Shown: piece by piece, positions 1 to 9,397 of the stretch
Numbering within the stretch: the stretch's first letter is position 1
How the letters are laid out: each line of letters begins with the position of its first letter
NCBI GenBank assembly: GCA_900541015.1
Contig: UQIB01000008.1
Coordinates: forward strand, 1-64,000
Direction: 5' to 3'
DNA: 64,000 nucleotides
DNA from: an uncultured Collinsella sp.
Lineage (GTDB): Bacteria; Actinomycetota; Coriobacteriia; Coriobacteriales; Coriobacteriaceae
Notes under the pieces: model-generated
What the model was told of the DNA's origin: nothing
Databases searched by the model: none
What the model saw: the letters and a program-made list of their open reading frames with translations, nothing else
Position numbers and translations under genes: made by a program

Positions 1-41
1 GTGATTGGGGAAATTGCGTTGGCGGAATCGGCTAAAGTGCG

Positions 42-839
42 ATGGCGAAATTGGTTGTTTTTACAGTAGCGCTAACACCCGACGACGAGTGCGAGGCCGC
101 CCGCGACCTGACCAGGGCGCTCGAGGACGCGAGGGACGACCTCTCGCGCTCGAAGCAGCGGCTCTCCAAGTTCCTGCTCAGGCACGGGCTCGTCTTCGAC
201 GAGAGGACGCCCACCGGCCGCAGGAAGGGCAACTGGACCCGGGCGCACTGGTCCTGGATCGAGTCGATAGGGTTCGCGGAGGGGGCCGACAACGACGTGC
301 TCGCCTACTACGTCGACGCGGTCAGGCGGGCGGCGGAGGAGAAGGCGAGGCTCGAGGGGCTCGTCGAGGCCGAGGCCCGCAAGCCCAGGTGGAGGAGGAG
401 GGTCGACTCCCTCCGCTGCCTCAAGGGCGTAGACACCGCGTCCGCCGCCGACCTCGTGTTCGAGGCCGGCGAGTTCTCGAGGTTCAGGAACGCCCGCTCG
501 TTCGCGGCGTGGGTCGGCCTGACGCCCTCCGAGCACTCCAGCGGGGAGAGCGACCGCAGGGGCGCGATCACCAAGGCCGGCAACAAGCACCTGAGGAAGA
601 CGCTGGTCGAGGCCGCGTGGCACTACCTGACGTGCTCGGGGCGGCCGAAGGGCCTCGCCAAGGGCCAGGCCCCGGACCGGGGCGCCCGGAGGCATGCCGC
701 CAAGGGCGTGCGGAGGCTGGTCGAGAGGCGGGAGGCGCTGCTCGCGCGCGGGGTCCACGGCAACAAGGCGAACGTGGCCACGGCGCGCGAGCTCGCCTGC
801 TGGGTATGGGCGGTCGGCCTCATGGCCGAGGAGGCGTAG
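42..839 (+). pseudogene. IS110-family transposase, 5'-truncated
   Basis: The protein matches the middle and C-terminal part of IS110/IS116/IS902-type transposases. It has a coiled, Arg/Lys-rich linker (SRSKQRLSKFLLRHG) and then the helix-hairpin-helix-like C-terminal domain with VDSLRCLKGVDTASAADL, FAAWVGLTPSEHSSG and a terminal GNK..ATARELA stretch. The N-terminal DEDD catalytic domain expected in this family (about 150 residues) is absent. Similarity seems to begin near residue 10, just after the ATG at 42, so the first residues look like flanking DNA brought into frame. Without the DEDD domain it should be inactive. The truncation lies inside the window, so it is not an edge effect. Confident of family, less so of the exact breakpoint. 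Confidence 0.8.
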
Positions 840-1093
840 GGGGGCGGTCCCCCGCACATAAGCCAGTCACCCCGGAAGCGGTTCGATCCGAAGCCGTTGA
901 GGCGAACCTCAGGTCCCTTTTCTGCGAGCGCCCAGGGCGCCACACGCGTGCACAGACTGTCGGTTCGACGTAGAAGCCTCAGCCGTAGCAACGGATTGCC
1001 CAGCGAGAGATCGCCGCGGGCGGATATTAAACTGCAAAGACGAGCGTCGGTAAGACACGCCGAGGTCGCCGCGGACGGGTTGATATAGGGAGA

Positions 1094-1130
1094 GGGCCTG
1101 ACCCCATATCGTTGGGGCCAGGCCCGATTT
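1094..1130. terminator. GC-rich hairpin between IS110 remnant and FHA gene
   Basis: GGGCCTG (1094-1100) pairs with CAGGCCC (1119-1125) and CCCC (1102-1105) with GGGG (1114-1117) around an 8-nt loop, followed on the plus strand by GATTTTG. It could end transcription from the IS110 remnant and also acts as a barrier downstream of the minus-strand FHA gene. The T-run is short. Confidence 0.55.
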
Positions 1131-1182
1131 TGCCTCTTGACAATGTCCTGCTCATATTAAAAGGAACGTCCCTATCTGCCGG

Positions 1183-2121
1183 CTAGAGGGCACCGAAGAG
1201 GATGGCGTAGGTAGTGGATTCGCCGAGCTTGAGCTCGTCGCCGGGATTGAGTTGGGCGGAACGACCGGGCTCGACCTGAATGCAGACGCCCGTGGCCCCG
1301 TTTACCACCACGGTTCCGTTGGTGGACGACAAGTCCACGACGTGCCAGATATTTTGAGCATCGCACCAGATATGGGCATGGCGGGCCGAGACATCGTCGC
1401 CGACGTCGGTAATATCGCCCTCACCAGTGGCCAGCGCGCCAATCTCAACACCCTGCTCACTCGGCTGAATCCAGCGCGGGGCGCTCACGACAAAACTGTT
1501 TTGTATACGCAGCAAGCCCAAGGGGTGCGCCGGGGCGGGTTCGCGTTCGCCCGCGGTCATCGACATGCCAAGCGAACGCGGCGTGGATGTGCCTCCGCCA
1601 CAGGTCGCGTTCGCGTAGTCGATGGCATAGTTCACCGAGGACCGCACATCCGCCGAACAACCGACGGCGACAAACAGCACCAGCACGGCCTCGGCGCGCT
1701 CGGCGGGCATGAGCTCCGCCGCTTGGGACAGGCGATCGAGCGCGTTGCGATAGAGATTTGTGTCCTGGTGACACTCTTCGAGCGCGCGTACCATCGGTTC
1801 ACCTGCAGGGCCGCACACCATATTGATCACAGCCGTGGAGTCCATGGGATTGCGCTGGCGCAGGGCCAGTTGCGACATAATACGCGCAGCCGAGGTACCG
1901 TATTCGGCAAAGTAGCGCTGCTGAAGCGTGCCGACCGGCGCGCGAACGATAAAGCGGGAAACCCAAGAGCGATCGGCGGCTCGGCTCTGCGGGCTGCGGC
2001 CGTCGGCGAGCGGACGGGACGAAAGCACCAAGCCGCACAGCTCGATATGGCTCAGATGCGCCGCGCGCTTAAAGATGTCAAACATGGCCCCGCATGGGGT
2101 GAGCTCAACTTGAGATGCCAT
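1183..2121 (-). CDS. FHA-domain protein
   Basis: 312 aa. The last ~85 residues are a forkhead-associated phosphothreonine-binding domain, with a VSARHAHIW segment (equivalent of the S-R-x-H motif) and VVDLSSTNGTVVVNG. The N-terminal ~220 residues are helical and not recognised; they contain two conserved-looking cysteines in VGCSADV and ATCGGG. The start at 2121 follows AAGGAGG with good spacing. It begins 3 nt after the stop of the upstream Ser/Thr kinase gene, so the two are probably co-transcribed. The FHA domain may read kinase-phosphorylated threonines, as in other actinobacterial kinase-FHA pairs; that link is inferred from context. Confidence 0.85.
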   Translation of the reverse strand: MASQVELTPCGAMFDIFKRAAHLSHIELCGLVLSSRPLADGRSPQSRAADRSWVSRFIVRAPVGTLQQRYFAEYGTSAARIMSQLALRQRNPMDSTAVINMVCGPAGEPMVRALEECHQDTNLYRNALDRLSQAAELMPAERAEAVLVLFVAVGCSADVRSSVNYAIDYANATCGGGTSTPRSLGMSMTAGEREPAPAHPLGLLRIQNSFVVSAPRWIQPSEQGVEIGALATGEGDITDVGDDVSARHAHIWCDAQNIWHVVDLSSTNGTVVVNGATGVCIQVEPGRSAQLNPGDELKLGESTTYAILFGAL

Positions 2122-2124
2122 GAC

Positions 2125-3969
2125 CTAGGCCTCCTTGGTCGTAGAAATAGAATCGGACGATGCTTCGACAGGTCCGCCAAAAGTACGGACAGCTGCGGCT
2201 CCACCGGCAAGCGGAGTCGCCATCTGGGCTTTTGTGCGTCGCGGTGCCGAAACGGGAAGTTCAAAGGCAAAGCCCATCGCAAGCAAAAACCACGTAAGCG
2301 TATAGGTTGCAACCAGAGCGGCAACAAGGCCGCCCATCACGGCGCGTTGGGAAAATACGCTACATGCAGCCACAACCAGCACCGGAACCTCGCAGGCAGA
2401 AAGCGCAAGCACACCCTGCAGGAAGCCCGAGCGCCGATCGCGCGCAAGTGCCCCCGCGGCAACGCCGGCTATGCCTGGCAGCGCCAACGCCAGTGCGGCA
2501 ATAATACCCGGTAGCGACCCAGACCACACGAGCGATCCCAAAGTCGCCGTCACGCGAGCGCCCGACGCCAGCAGCGCGGCCGAAACCACGACCACAGCCC
2601 AAACCACGCCACAGACGACCGTCGCGCCGACCATCAGCGCGCGACGAACCGCGCGGCCAGACGCATCCATGGGGCACGGCGTAAGCGGCTCGCCGCGGAG
2701 CGAACGACCGACATTTTGCGCATAGTGATCACAAAACGCCGAGAGCGCCGCCTCGACCGCCGCCGGCTCGGGACGATCTTTTTGATGGCTGGACAGACAG
2801 GCCATCACCACGTCGAACAGCTGGGCATCGACAAACGCCAGCGCATCACGTAGCTCTTCGGAATCCGGCTCAAGCCCTAGCTGCTGGGCCTGCTCGGCCG
2901 CGGCGAGCGCCACATCGGGCTCACGACGAAGCAGCTGAGTCAAATCGCAACCGGGCGCATGGGCACCAATGGGATAGTCGGGCCGCGTGTCCATCTTAAG
3001 ACGGTAGGGGCTGGCGATGTCGCGCGTCTTTTTGCGCGAACCCGAGGTGCCCGAAGTGCTCGGCGCGGCTTCGTATGGCGCGACGCCGGCAATGAGCTCG
3101 TAAACCGTGCTTGCCGCGGCATAGACGTCAATCGCCGGCGACATACGCAAAGCGCGTAGGTCGGGAATATCGTCGGTGAGCATCTCGGGCGGGGCGTAGG
3201 CAACCGTCGCGCGACGCAGCGTGGCATAACGCTCCGTAAACGACGCCTTGCCGCCGGTACCGGCCACGGCCGACGCAGGCTCAAGCGCCAGCGACGAGCC
3301 AAAGTCGATCAGGCACAGGTCAAAGGTGCCCTCGGCAAGCTGCCGGCCAAGCGGTAGACGCGCCGTACGCACCATAATATTAGCGGGCGAGATATCGCGA
3401 TGGACAAAGCCCTCGCCCACCAGGCTCATACGGCAGAGCAGATCGAACAGGTCGCGACCCAGACGCGCCGCCACAAGCGGCGACAGGCGTCCGGCATTGT
3501 CCACGGCAAGTCGCGAACGCAAGCGGGCAAGCGTCTCGCCCTCGACCCATTCCATGACAATTGCAGGCACACCGTCGACCTCGCCCCAGCCATAGAGGCG
3601 GGGAAAGCCCTTGAGGCCCGAAAGGGCGCGATGGCATTCGTATTCCTCGCGAAACGCTGCCTTGAACTTGGCGACCAGCGCCTCGCGAGCGGCATCGTCA
3701 TCAAACTCATCGCGTGTCGGCAAGATGAGCTGCTTGAGTGCCACGGCCTCGCCTTGGGCGTTGATGGCACGCGTCACGCGGCCGATACCGCCACGGCGCA
3801 TGGTGGCATCGTCGGCAAACAGCATCGTAAAACGGCGCAGATAGGCAGGCAGTTCGTCCTGACCGAGCGCAATGGCCGGCTCAAACCCGTCGACACGCGC
3901 CAGGCGCAGGCCGACCATGGGATCGCGACCGAGCGATTGTGGTGTGATGGATGCAAGATCGGTCATCAT
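2125..3969 (-). CDS. Ser/Thr protein kinase with C-terminal membrane segments
   Basis: 614 aa Hanks-type kinase. Visible elements are a Gly-containing loop (GGIGRV, 60-65), the ATP lysine in VALKQ (K79), the catalytic loop HRDISPANIM (D192, N197), and the metal-binding DFG (222-224). The C-terminal third, from about residue 440, contains about four hydrophobic segments (VVCGVVWAVVVVSAALLA, IIAALALALPGIAGVAAGAL, ACEVPVLVVAACSVF, ALVATYTLTWFLLAMGFAF), so the kinase domain is N-terminal and membrane-tethered. No PASTA repeats are present, so it is not PknB/PrkC. Its start overlaps the stop of the upstream secreted-protein gene by ATGA. It heads a kinase/FHA module with unknown substrate. Confidence 0.88.
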   Translation of the reverse strand: MMTDLASITPQSLGRDPMVGLRLARVDGFEPAIALGQDELPAYLRRFTMLFADDATMRRGGIGRVTRAINAQGEAVALKQLILPTRDEFDDDAAREALVAKFKAAFREEYECHRALSGLKGFPRLYGWGEVDGVPAIVMEWVEGETLARLRSRLAVDNAGRLSPLVAARLGRDLFDLLCRMSLVGEGFVHRDISPANIMVRTARLPLGRQLAEGTFDLCLIDFGSSLALEPASAVAGTGGKASFTERYATLRRATVAYAPPEMLTDDIPDLRALRMSPAIDVYAAASTVYELIAGVAPYEAAPSTSGTSGSRKKTRDIASPYRLKMDTRPDYPIGAHAPGCDLTQLLRREPDVALAAAEQAQQLGLEPDSEELRDALAFVDAQLFDVVMACLSSHQKDRPEPAAVEAALSAFCDHYAQNVGRSLRGEPLTPCPMDASGRAVRRALMVGATVVCGVVWAVVVVSAALLASGARVTATLGSLVWSGSLPGIIAALALALPGIAGVAAGALARDRRSGFLQGVLALSACEVPVLVVAACSVFSQRAVMGGLVAALVATYTLTWFLLAMGFAFELPVSAPRRTKAQMATPLAGGAAAVRTFGGPVEASSDSISTTKEA

Positions 3970-4871
3970 AGGGCAAGCGCCGCCACGTTATTGTTGAAGT
4001 TACCGAGCGCGACGTCATCATCGCCGTAATGGCCGACCCATTGACATAGGTTGGTGTAACAGCCCCACAGATTGGCATACTGCTGATACCACTTTGACCG
4101 GGGCGAGAATGTCTGACGACCGAACTCGGCTCGAATGACAAACATCTCCCCGACCAGGCTGTCGCACGGCCTGGGATCTCCCGTAGAGTTATAGGTCGAG
4201 ACCACGTCATTGGCACGGGAAACATAGCCGTCGAGCATGTTGTACTTGGTCACAAGCCAACTGTGAATGCTCTCTTCCTCAGCAGCGGAAAGGCCACCGG
4301 AGTTTGCATCGTTGTCAGTGTTGCCGCCCGTCGAGCCGCCGTTTCCAGACCCTCCGGTAGAGGAGCCCGACCCAGAGCCGCCGCCCGAACTCGATGAATC
4401 CGAGCCAGAGCCAGAAGTATCCGAGCTACCGGGCTTTCCGGACTGCTGGGCGTCCTGCTCCTTCTGCTGCTCGACTTTATTCACCGTTGCCGCCACGCTA
4501 TTGTTGGACAACCGATCGATGATCTTGGTGTTGGTGAGCACGATGGTTTTGCCATTGGCAAGCGTGACTTCGTTGTCCGGGGCCTCGGCGCCGTCCGCAC
4601 CGTCGGTGCCAAACACAATATGCGCGACCACACTTGCCCAAGCATATCCAGTCGTGGTACCCAGATCACTTTTGACCTCATGCCCCACACGCGGTTCGCG
4701 TGCGGCATGCGCCTGCATCATGGACGGCACGGTCATGCCATAGGCAGAAACGCCAGCTATGACCAGCACCAGCGAGCAAGACAGCAGTGCGTACGCCCGC
4801 GGTGCCAAGCCCAGTCGGCGTCGCATGCGCACCGCGGCGCCGCGCTTTGTCTGAGTGCCACCGGGCCGCAT
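3966..4871 (-). CDS. Secreted or membrane-anchored protein with Ser/Gly linker
   Basis: 301 aa from the ATG at 4871, chosen because GGAGGA precedes it; longer in-frame starts lack a ribosome site. A basic N-terminus and a hydrophobic segment (AYALLSCSLVLVIAGVSAYG) form a signal anchor. A ~60-aa extracellular-like region follows, then a ~55-residue Ser/Gly/Thr/Asn linker (about 150-205), then a C-terminal domain with two cysteines (WGCYTNLCQW). No family is recognised. It is the first gene of the kinase/FHA operon (4-nt overlap), so it may be an exported partner, sensor or effector of that signalling module. Confidence 0.7.
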   Translation of the reverse strand: MRPGGTQTKRGAAVRMRRRLGLAPRAYALLSCSLVLVIAGVSAYGMTVPSMMQAHAAREPRVGHEVKSDLGTTTGYAWASVVAHIVFGTDGADGAEAPDNEVTLANGKTIVLTNTKIIDRLSNNSVAATVNKVEQQKEQDAQQSGKPGSSDTSGSGSDSSSSGGGSGSGSSTGGSGNGGSTGGNTDNDANSGGLSAAEEESIHSWLVTKYNMLDGYVSRANDVVSTYNSTGDPRPCDSLVGEMFVIRAEFGRQTFSPRSKWYQQYANLWGCYTNLCQWVGHYGDDDVALGNFNNNVAALAL

Positions 4872-5050
4872 GCGTTCTCCTCCAAGAAAAACACGCCGCT
4901 CAGAAGCGGCGCATTCATTCGAATCCATATTTGAGTGTATCAGCGAACCCAAAAGATTGCGCAACGAATGGGCAAATTAAGGATGCGAGTGGAAGCATCC
5001 ATGCGATAAGCGGATACAAAGCATCTTTGTTGCACAACAAACTTACAGTC

Positions 5051-5077
5051 GCACGGGGAATTATGACTACCCCGTGC
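5051..5077. terminator. Hairpin downstream of recR
   Basis: GCACGGGG (5051-5058) pairs with CCCCGTGC (5070-5077), located 39 nt beyond the recR stop on the minus strand. There is no strong T-run, so termination efficiency is uncertain. Confidence 0.45.
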
Positions 5078-5115
5078 GTCGCGATGAAGACATACGGCAG
5101 GAGCAGGCTCGCCAC

Positions 5116-5712
5116 CTAAATCGTGCGACGGGCCTCGATGGCGCGCCCAAGCGTAAGCTCGTCGGCATACTCCAGGTCGCCGCCCACGGGAAGGCCGCTC
5201 GCCAGACGCGACACCTCAACGCCCAGCGGCTTAATGGTACGCGCCAGGTAGCTCGCCGTGGTCTCGCCCTCGATATTGGGGTTGGTGGCGATAATGACCT
5301 CGTGGATATCCTCGTGCCCCAAGCGCGCCAACAGCTCACGAATGTGCAGCTGCTCGGGGCCAATCTTGTCCATGGGACTGATCACGCCGCCCAATACGTG
5401 GTAGAGGCCATGGTAGCTGCCCGTGCGCTCGATTGCCTGGACGTCGCGCGGCTCGCCCACCACGCAAATGCGAGTAGTGTCGCGCATCGAATCCTGGCAG
5501 ATGGAGCACTCGTCGGCCGTGGCGTAGTTAAAGCAGCGGCTGCAAAAGTGAACCTCCTGCTTAACCTCCAGGATGGCCTCGGCCAGGCGGCGCGCCTCCT
5601 CGGCGTCAGCCTCGAGCAGGTAATAGGCGATGCGCTGGGCCGACTTGGGACCAATGCCCGGCAGGCGGCCCAGCTCATCGAGCAATTTTTGCAGACTATG
5701 GTTGGCACTCAT
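5116..5712 (-). CDS. recR: Recombination mediator protein RecR
   Basis: 198 aa, normal for RecR. It has the helix-hairpin-helix (GRLPGIGPKSAQRIAYYLL, ~15-33), a C4 zinc finger (C57, C60, C69, C72) and a Toprim domain starting at ICVVGEPRDVQAIERTG with the downstream Walker-like GLPVGGDLEYADE. RecR works with RecO/RecF to load RecA at gapped DNA. It lies 13 nt downstream of ybaB, the usual ybaB-recR pair. Confidence 0.97.
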   Translation of the reverse strand: MSANHSLQKLLDELGRLPGIGPKSAQRIAYYLLEADAEEARRLAEAILEVKQEVHFCSRCFNYATADECSICQDSMRDTTRICVVGEPRDVQAIERTGSYHGLYHVLGGVISPMDKIGPEQLHIRELLARLGHEDIHEVIIATNPNIEGETTASYLARTIKPLGVEVSRLASGLPVGGDLEYADELTLGRAIEARRTI

Positions 5713-5725
5713 TTATATGCGCGTC

Positions 5726-6046
5726 TTAGAACGGCATGCCCGGGATGTTGAGGCCGCCGGTGATGGCGCCCATCTGCTTGTTGGCGAGCTCGTTGACGCC
5801 GCGAACGGCCTCGTTGACGGCAGCCATGATCATGTCCTGCAGCATATCGACGTCCTCGGGATCGAGGGCATCGGGGTCGATGGTAAGGTTGACGAGCTCC
5901 ATCTCGCCGTTAACGGTCACCTTGACCATACCGCCGCCGGCAGAGGCGTCGACGGTCTGGGACTTGAGGTTCTCCTGCGCGGCGGCAAGCTGCTCCTGCA
6001 TCTTGCGAGCCTGCTTCATCATCTGCTGCATGTTCATACCGGCCAT
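5726..6046 (-). CDS. ybaB: YbaB/EbfC nucleoid-associated protein
   Basis: 106 aa, typical for YbaB/EbfC. The N-terminal MNMQQMMKQARKMQEQL helix, a DASAGGGMVKVTVNGEMELV core and the C-terminal INGAVR-like EAVRGVNELANKQM helix match the family, which forms DNA-binding dimers. The start has AAAGGAG 6 nt upstream. It precedes recR and would normally sit directly behind dnaX; here an opposite-strand gene separates it from dnaX. Confidence 0.95.
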   Translation of the reverse strand: MAGMNMQQMMKQARKMQEQLAAAQENLKSQTVDASAGGGMVKVTVNGEMELVNLTIDPDALDPEDVDMLQDMIMAAVNEAVRGVNELANKQMGAITGGLNIPGMPF

Positions 6047-6346
6047 GATGGCTCCTTTACGTGCGGCCGCACGCCGAGCTGCAAGGGCAGCCGGAGCGCG
6101 GCGGGACTTTCAAACTCAAAAATCGTACCACGGCGCGGGGCAAGCAAGCGGGGCGGACACGCTACCTCAGTCGATATACATGTCCTGGAGTGCAAACCGC
6201 ACCCAAAGATTATGCGAAGTTGAATAATTCGCATCTGCATAATATTGAAAGCTAAATCTTGTAGAGCCGGAATCCGACATTTTCTGCATCCAGCTAGATA
6301 ACAAAATGCCGAACCGCTGCTCGAGGCGGCGCTCATGATGGCAGGG

Positions 6347-6352
6347 TATAAT
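6347..6352 (+). promoter_or_regulatory. -10-like TATAAT box upstream of small membrane protein
   Basis: A perfect TATAAT lies 36 nt before the ATG at 6388, in AGGGTATAAT context. No convincing -35 hexamer is visible 16-18 nt upstream, so this is only a candidate. Confidence 0.4.
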
Positions 6353-6387
6353 TTGATTGTCACAGACAGCAATTTGGAGGTGCCCCC

Positions 6388-6861
6388 ATGAATGCCCCCG
6401 ACGCGCTCCAAAACATCCGCTCAAAACACCCCGTTGCATATGTGGTTCTCTATCTCTTTGTCGGCTGGGCATTACTGGTTGTCATCACCCATGCTATAGC
6501 CTTTGGAGCAGAACTGCTGATAGCCAGCTCGGACCAGCCCGTCGTCAAATGGGAGACGACCGATGAGTGCACCGACGGAACCCGAACCGTTTACTACAAC
6601 AGCCCGTCCCTCTACCAAGAGTTCAGGGTCAAGATAAAGGACTCCAAGATTGTCGATGCCGAACCAGGCGCTTTCTTGACAATCGGAGCAACCCTCAACG
6701 CCGAGCAAGTCGAGTACACGGACAGCTATGCGGCGTATCGTATCGACCTCAGCATCCTAGGCCGACCGTCGCGTACCTGCCTGCTCGAATGCGAGATACG
6801 CGGCACCACGTTGCACATGTCCGAAATACAGATGCGCCCGGACAAAGAGATCTCTTCTTGA
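6388..6861 (+). CDS. Small single-pass membrane protein, unknown function
   Basis: 157 aa. The ATG follows TTGGAGG with 6-nt spacing. A hydrophobic helix at about residues 18-42 (VVLYLFVGWALLVVITHAIA) is followed by a ~110-residue, probably extracytoplasmic, beta-rich region with two cysteines near the end (TCLLEC) and one at DECTDG. No family is recognised. It lies head-on between dnaX and ybaB, breaking the usual dnaX-ybaB-recR order, and its codon use seems less GC-biased than its neighbours, both consistent with later insertion. Confidence 0.65.
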   Translation: MNAPDALQNIRSKHPVAYVVLYLFVGWALLVVITHAIAFGAELLIASSDQPVVKWETTDECTDGTRTVYYNSPSLYQEFRVKIKDSKIVDAEPGAFLTIGATLNAEQVEYTDSYAAYRIDLSILGRPSRTCLLECEIRGTTLHMSEIQMRPDKEISS

Positions 6862-6882
6862 GCAGTATACCCGCCCGCACGG

Positions 6883-9282
6883 TTACTCCACCGGTTTGAA
6901 GATGGTGGCCTGGCCGAAGACGTTGCGGATGAGGGCTTTGGCCTCGTCCTCGGTCTGCGGGATGCTCGGGGCTGCGCCCTGATGGCCGAAGGGGCTGCCG
7001 GCGCCGGGGTTGGACTCCCAAGGGGCAGCGGGGGCGTCCCCCTCTTTGGGGGCAGCTGCAGCGGACTTGGGCGCGGACGCCGCACCCGGCACGTCGAACG
7101 GAGGAAGATCGTCCCCGCTCGCATCGCCGGCAAAGCCGCCGACCATGGCGTCGTCGTAGGGCACCTGCTCGGATTCCCACGGCGCGGCAGGCTGAGCCTT
7201 GGGAACGGACGCGCGCTCGGACGCTCGGGGCGCGGGCTCGGTCGGGAGCTTACCCGTGGCAGGAGCGCCGGCGGGGTTGTCGGAGCGTAGCCAGGGGGCT
7301 TTGCCCAGGTCAGACGACCTGGGCGCGGGTGTCGGAGCAGCCGGTTTGGGCGCCGACGGGGTCGATGCCGCTACCGGCGCCGCTTGCTGCTGCGGCGCGC
7401 TGGCGCTCGAGGATACAGGGGCCGCCGAGGACACGGGTTGCGGGTCCGCAGATGCCGCAGCCCGTGCAGATGGAGAATGCTCCTCATGTTGAGGAGCCGG
7501 CGTGCCACCCCCATCCAGGACGTAGTCGACGGTACGACGACCGAAGACCGCGCAGACCGTCGGCAGGACCACCGACTGCGTATCGGCGCGACCGAGCATC
7601 TTAATGGCAAAAGTCGAACCCGCGGGGAACGAGACCGTGAGCTTGGAGCCGTCGTCGGCCGTGGCGCGGGCGTTGAGCAAAAGCCCTGCGTAGGAAGCCT
7701 GACGTGCCTTGACACGCTCGACAACCTCGGCCCATTTGCGCTGCAGCTCTCCGGCATCCTCGACCGCGGGCGTCTCGGCAGCACCGGCGGCGGCAACCTG
7801 GGCGGCATTGTTGGACTGGGGCTTAGGTGCCGGAGCGGTGGCAGGCGCGGGGGCCGCAACGGGCTGAGGCGTCGGAGCCGGCGCAGGAGCCGCGGACTTG
7901 GGCGCAGGCTGAGCCGTCGGAACAGCAGCACCACGGTCCCAAGGCATACCGCCCTGTCGCGCGGACGTAGCAGCGGGGGCAGCGGATGCCGCCGGGGCGG
8001 CAGCACGGGCGCCCGAAATGAGCGTCGGCTGCTGGGCAGCAGCGGATACGGATGCTGCAGGCGCGGCGGCCTGAGCAGCAGCCACGCTCGCCGGCACGGC
8101 GCCGTTGGCAACCATGGCCTCCAGGCGTGCCACGCGCTCGGCCAATGCCTCAATCGTTAAATCGGCCTCGGGACGCGCCAGACGCGTGCAGGCAATCTCG
8201 AGCACCAGGCGCACGTCGCTCGCGCCCCTCATCTCCAGTGCGGCATCGTCGAGCACCGTCAGCACACGGGCCAGGCGGTCGGCAGGATGCTCGCCAAAGG
8301 CAGCGGCCTCGGCAGCAAGCGCCTCGGCCTGCTCGGAGCCGCCCTCAAACAACTCGGCACGGGCGCCGGCAACGCAGGCAACATACACGTCGCGCACGTG
8401 CGCCACCAGGTCGCGCGTCAGTTCCAGCAGATCGTTACCTTCCTCGACCTGCGCGCGAATAAGCCCATACAGCTCGGCAACATCGCGATCGGCAATGGCG
8501 CGGGCAAACTCGCCCAGGATCTGGTCCGAAACCTCGCCTAAAAGCGAGCGGGCGTCGTCCGCATGCACAGAACCGTTGCCAAAGACGCTCAGCTGCTCCA
8601 GCGTGGACAACGCGTCGCGCATGCCGCCCTTTGCATGGCGCGCCACGATAGTCAGCGCCTCGTCGTCGTAATCGAAGCCCTCCTGCTCGCACACGTATGC
8701 CAAGCGATGCTCGATATCCTCGTTGCCGATGCGATGGAAATCGAAACGCTGGCAGCGTGAGAGGATGGTCTCCAGAATCTTTTGCGGGTCGGTGGTGCAC
8801 AGCACAAAGATCACGTGTGCCGGCGGCTCTTCAAGCGTCTTGAGCAGCGCGTTGAACGCCGCCGTCGTGAGCATGTGGACCTCGTCGATGATATAGATCT
8901 TGTACTTGCCGCGCACCGGGGCAAAGTTGACGGAGTTGATGATCTCCTCGCGCACATTGTCCACGCCCGTGCGGCTTGCGGCATCGAGCTCGTAGACATC
9001 CGGGTGGTTGCCCTCGGCAATGAGCTCGCACTCCTCGCAAGTACCGTCGGGCATGCAGCCGCTTGCACCCTCGGCGCGCGCTGCCTCAGCATTACGGCAC
9101 AGCAGTGCCTTGGCCAGAATGCGCGCCATGGTGGTCTTGCCCGTGCCGCGCGGTCCGCAGAACAGGTAGGCGTGGGACAGGCGCCCCTCAGTGATGGCGT
9201 GCTCGAGCGTCGAGACGATATGCTGCTGGCCCACCACGGAGTCGAAGGTGAGCGGGCGATACTTTCGGTACAACGATTCCAT
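6883..9282 (-). CDS. dnaX: DNA polymerase III subunit gamma/tau
   Basis: 799 aa. The start at 9282 (MESLYRKYRP) is preceded by a GGGGGAG site; in-frame codons further upstream are not DnaX-like. Motifs are Walker A GPRGTGKT (43-50), a zinc-binding cysteine set (C62, C76, C82, C85), Walker B IIDEVHML (131-138) and the sensor/arginine finger segment TILSRCQRF (SRC 175-177). After about residue 370 the protein becomes a very long Ala/Pro-rich tau tail with a recognisable island (LQRKWAEVVERVKARQ). It is the clamp-loader ATPase of the replisome. The tail is long for the family, which is common in actinobacteria. Confidence 0.97.
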   Translation of the reverse strand: MESLYRKYRPLTFDSVVGQQHIVSTLEHAITEGRLSHAYLFCGPRGTGKTTMARILAKALLCRNAEAARAEGASGCMPDGTCEECELIAEGNHPDVYELDAASRTGVDNVREEIINSVNFAPVRGKYKIYIIDEVHMLTTAAFNALLKTLEEPPAHVIFVLCTTDPQKILETILSRCQRFDFHRIGNEDIEHRLAYVCEQEGFDYDDEALTIVARHAKGGMRDALSTLEQLSVFGNGSVHADDARSLLGEVSDQILGEFARAIADRDVAELYGLIRAQVEEGNDLLELTRDLVAHVRDVYVACVAGARAELFEGGSEQAEALAAEAAAFGEHPADRLARVLTVLDDAALEMRGASDVRLVLEIACTRLARPEADLTIEALAERVARLEAMVANGAVPASVAAAQAAAPAASVSAAAQQPTLISGARAAAPAASAAPAATSARQGGMPWDRGAAVPTAQPAPKSAAPAPAPTPQPVAAPAPATAPAPKPQSNNAAQVAAAGAAETPAVEDAGELQRKWAEVVERVKARQASYAGLLLNARATADDGSKLTVSFPAGSTFAIKMLGRADTQSVVLPTVCAVFGRRTVDYVLDGGGTPAPQHEEHSPSARAAASADPQPVSSAAPVSSSASAPQQQAAPVAASTPSAPKPAAPTPAPRSSDLGKAPWLRSDNPAGAPATGKLPTEPAPRASERASVPKAQPAAPWESEQVPYDDAMVGGFAGDASGDDLPPFDVPGAASAPKSAAAAPKEGDAPAAPWESNPGAGSPFGHQGAAPSIPQTEDEAKALIRNVFGQATIFKPVE

Positions 9283-9397
9283 GGGTGCTCCCCCGGGTAT
9301 ACTGAGTCTTGTTGCCGCGGCGGCCATGCGGTCGCACGGCATACTGCATTCCATAATACCCGTACGGCGAGCCCGCCGCGATAGGAGTCCAAAGAGC

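Noticed and set aside
872..905. tRNA-like GGTTCGATCC
   Set aside because: No T-stem, acceptor or anticodon pairing around it.
9283..9397. SRP (4.5S-like) RNA upstream of dnaX
   Set aside because: The expected GGAAGGAAGCAGCC-type motif is not present on either strand.
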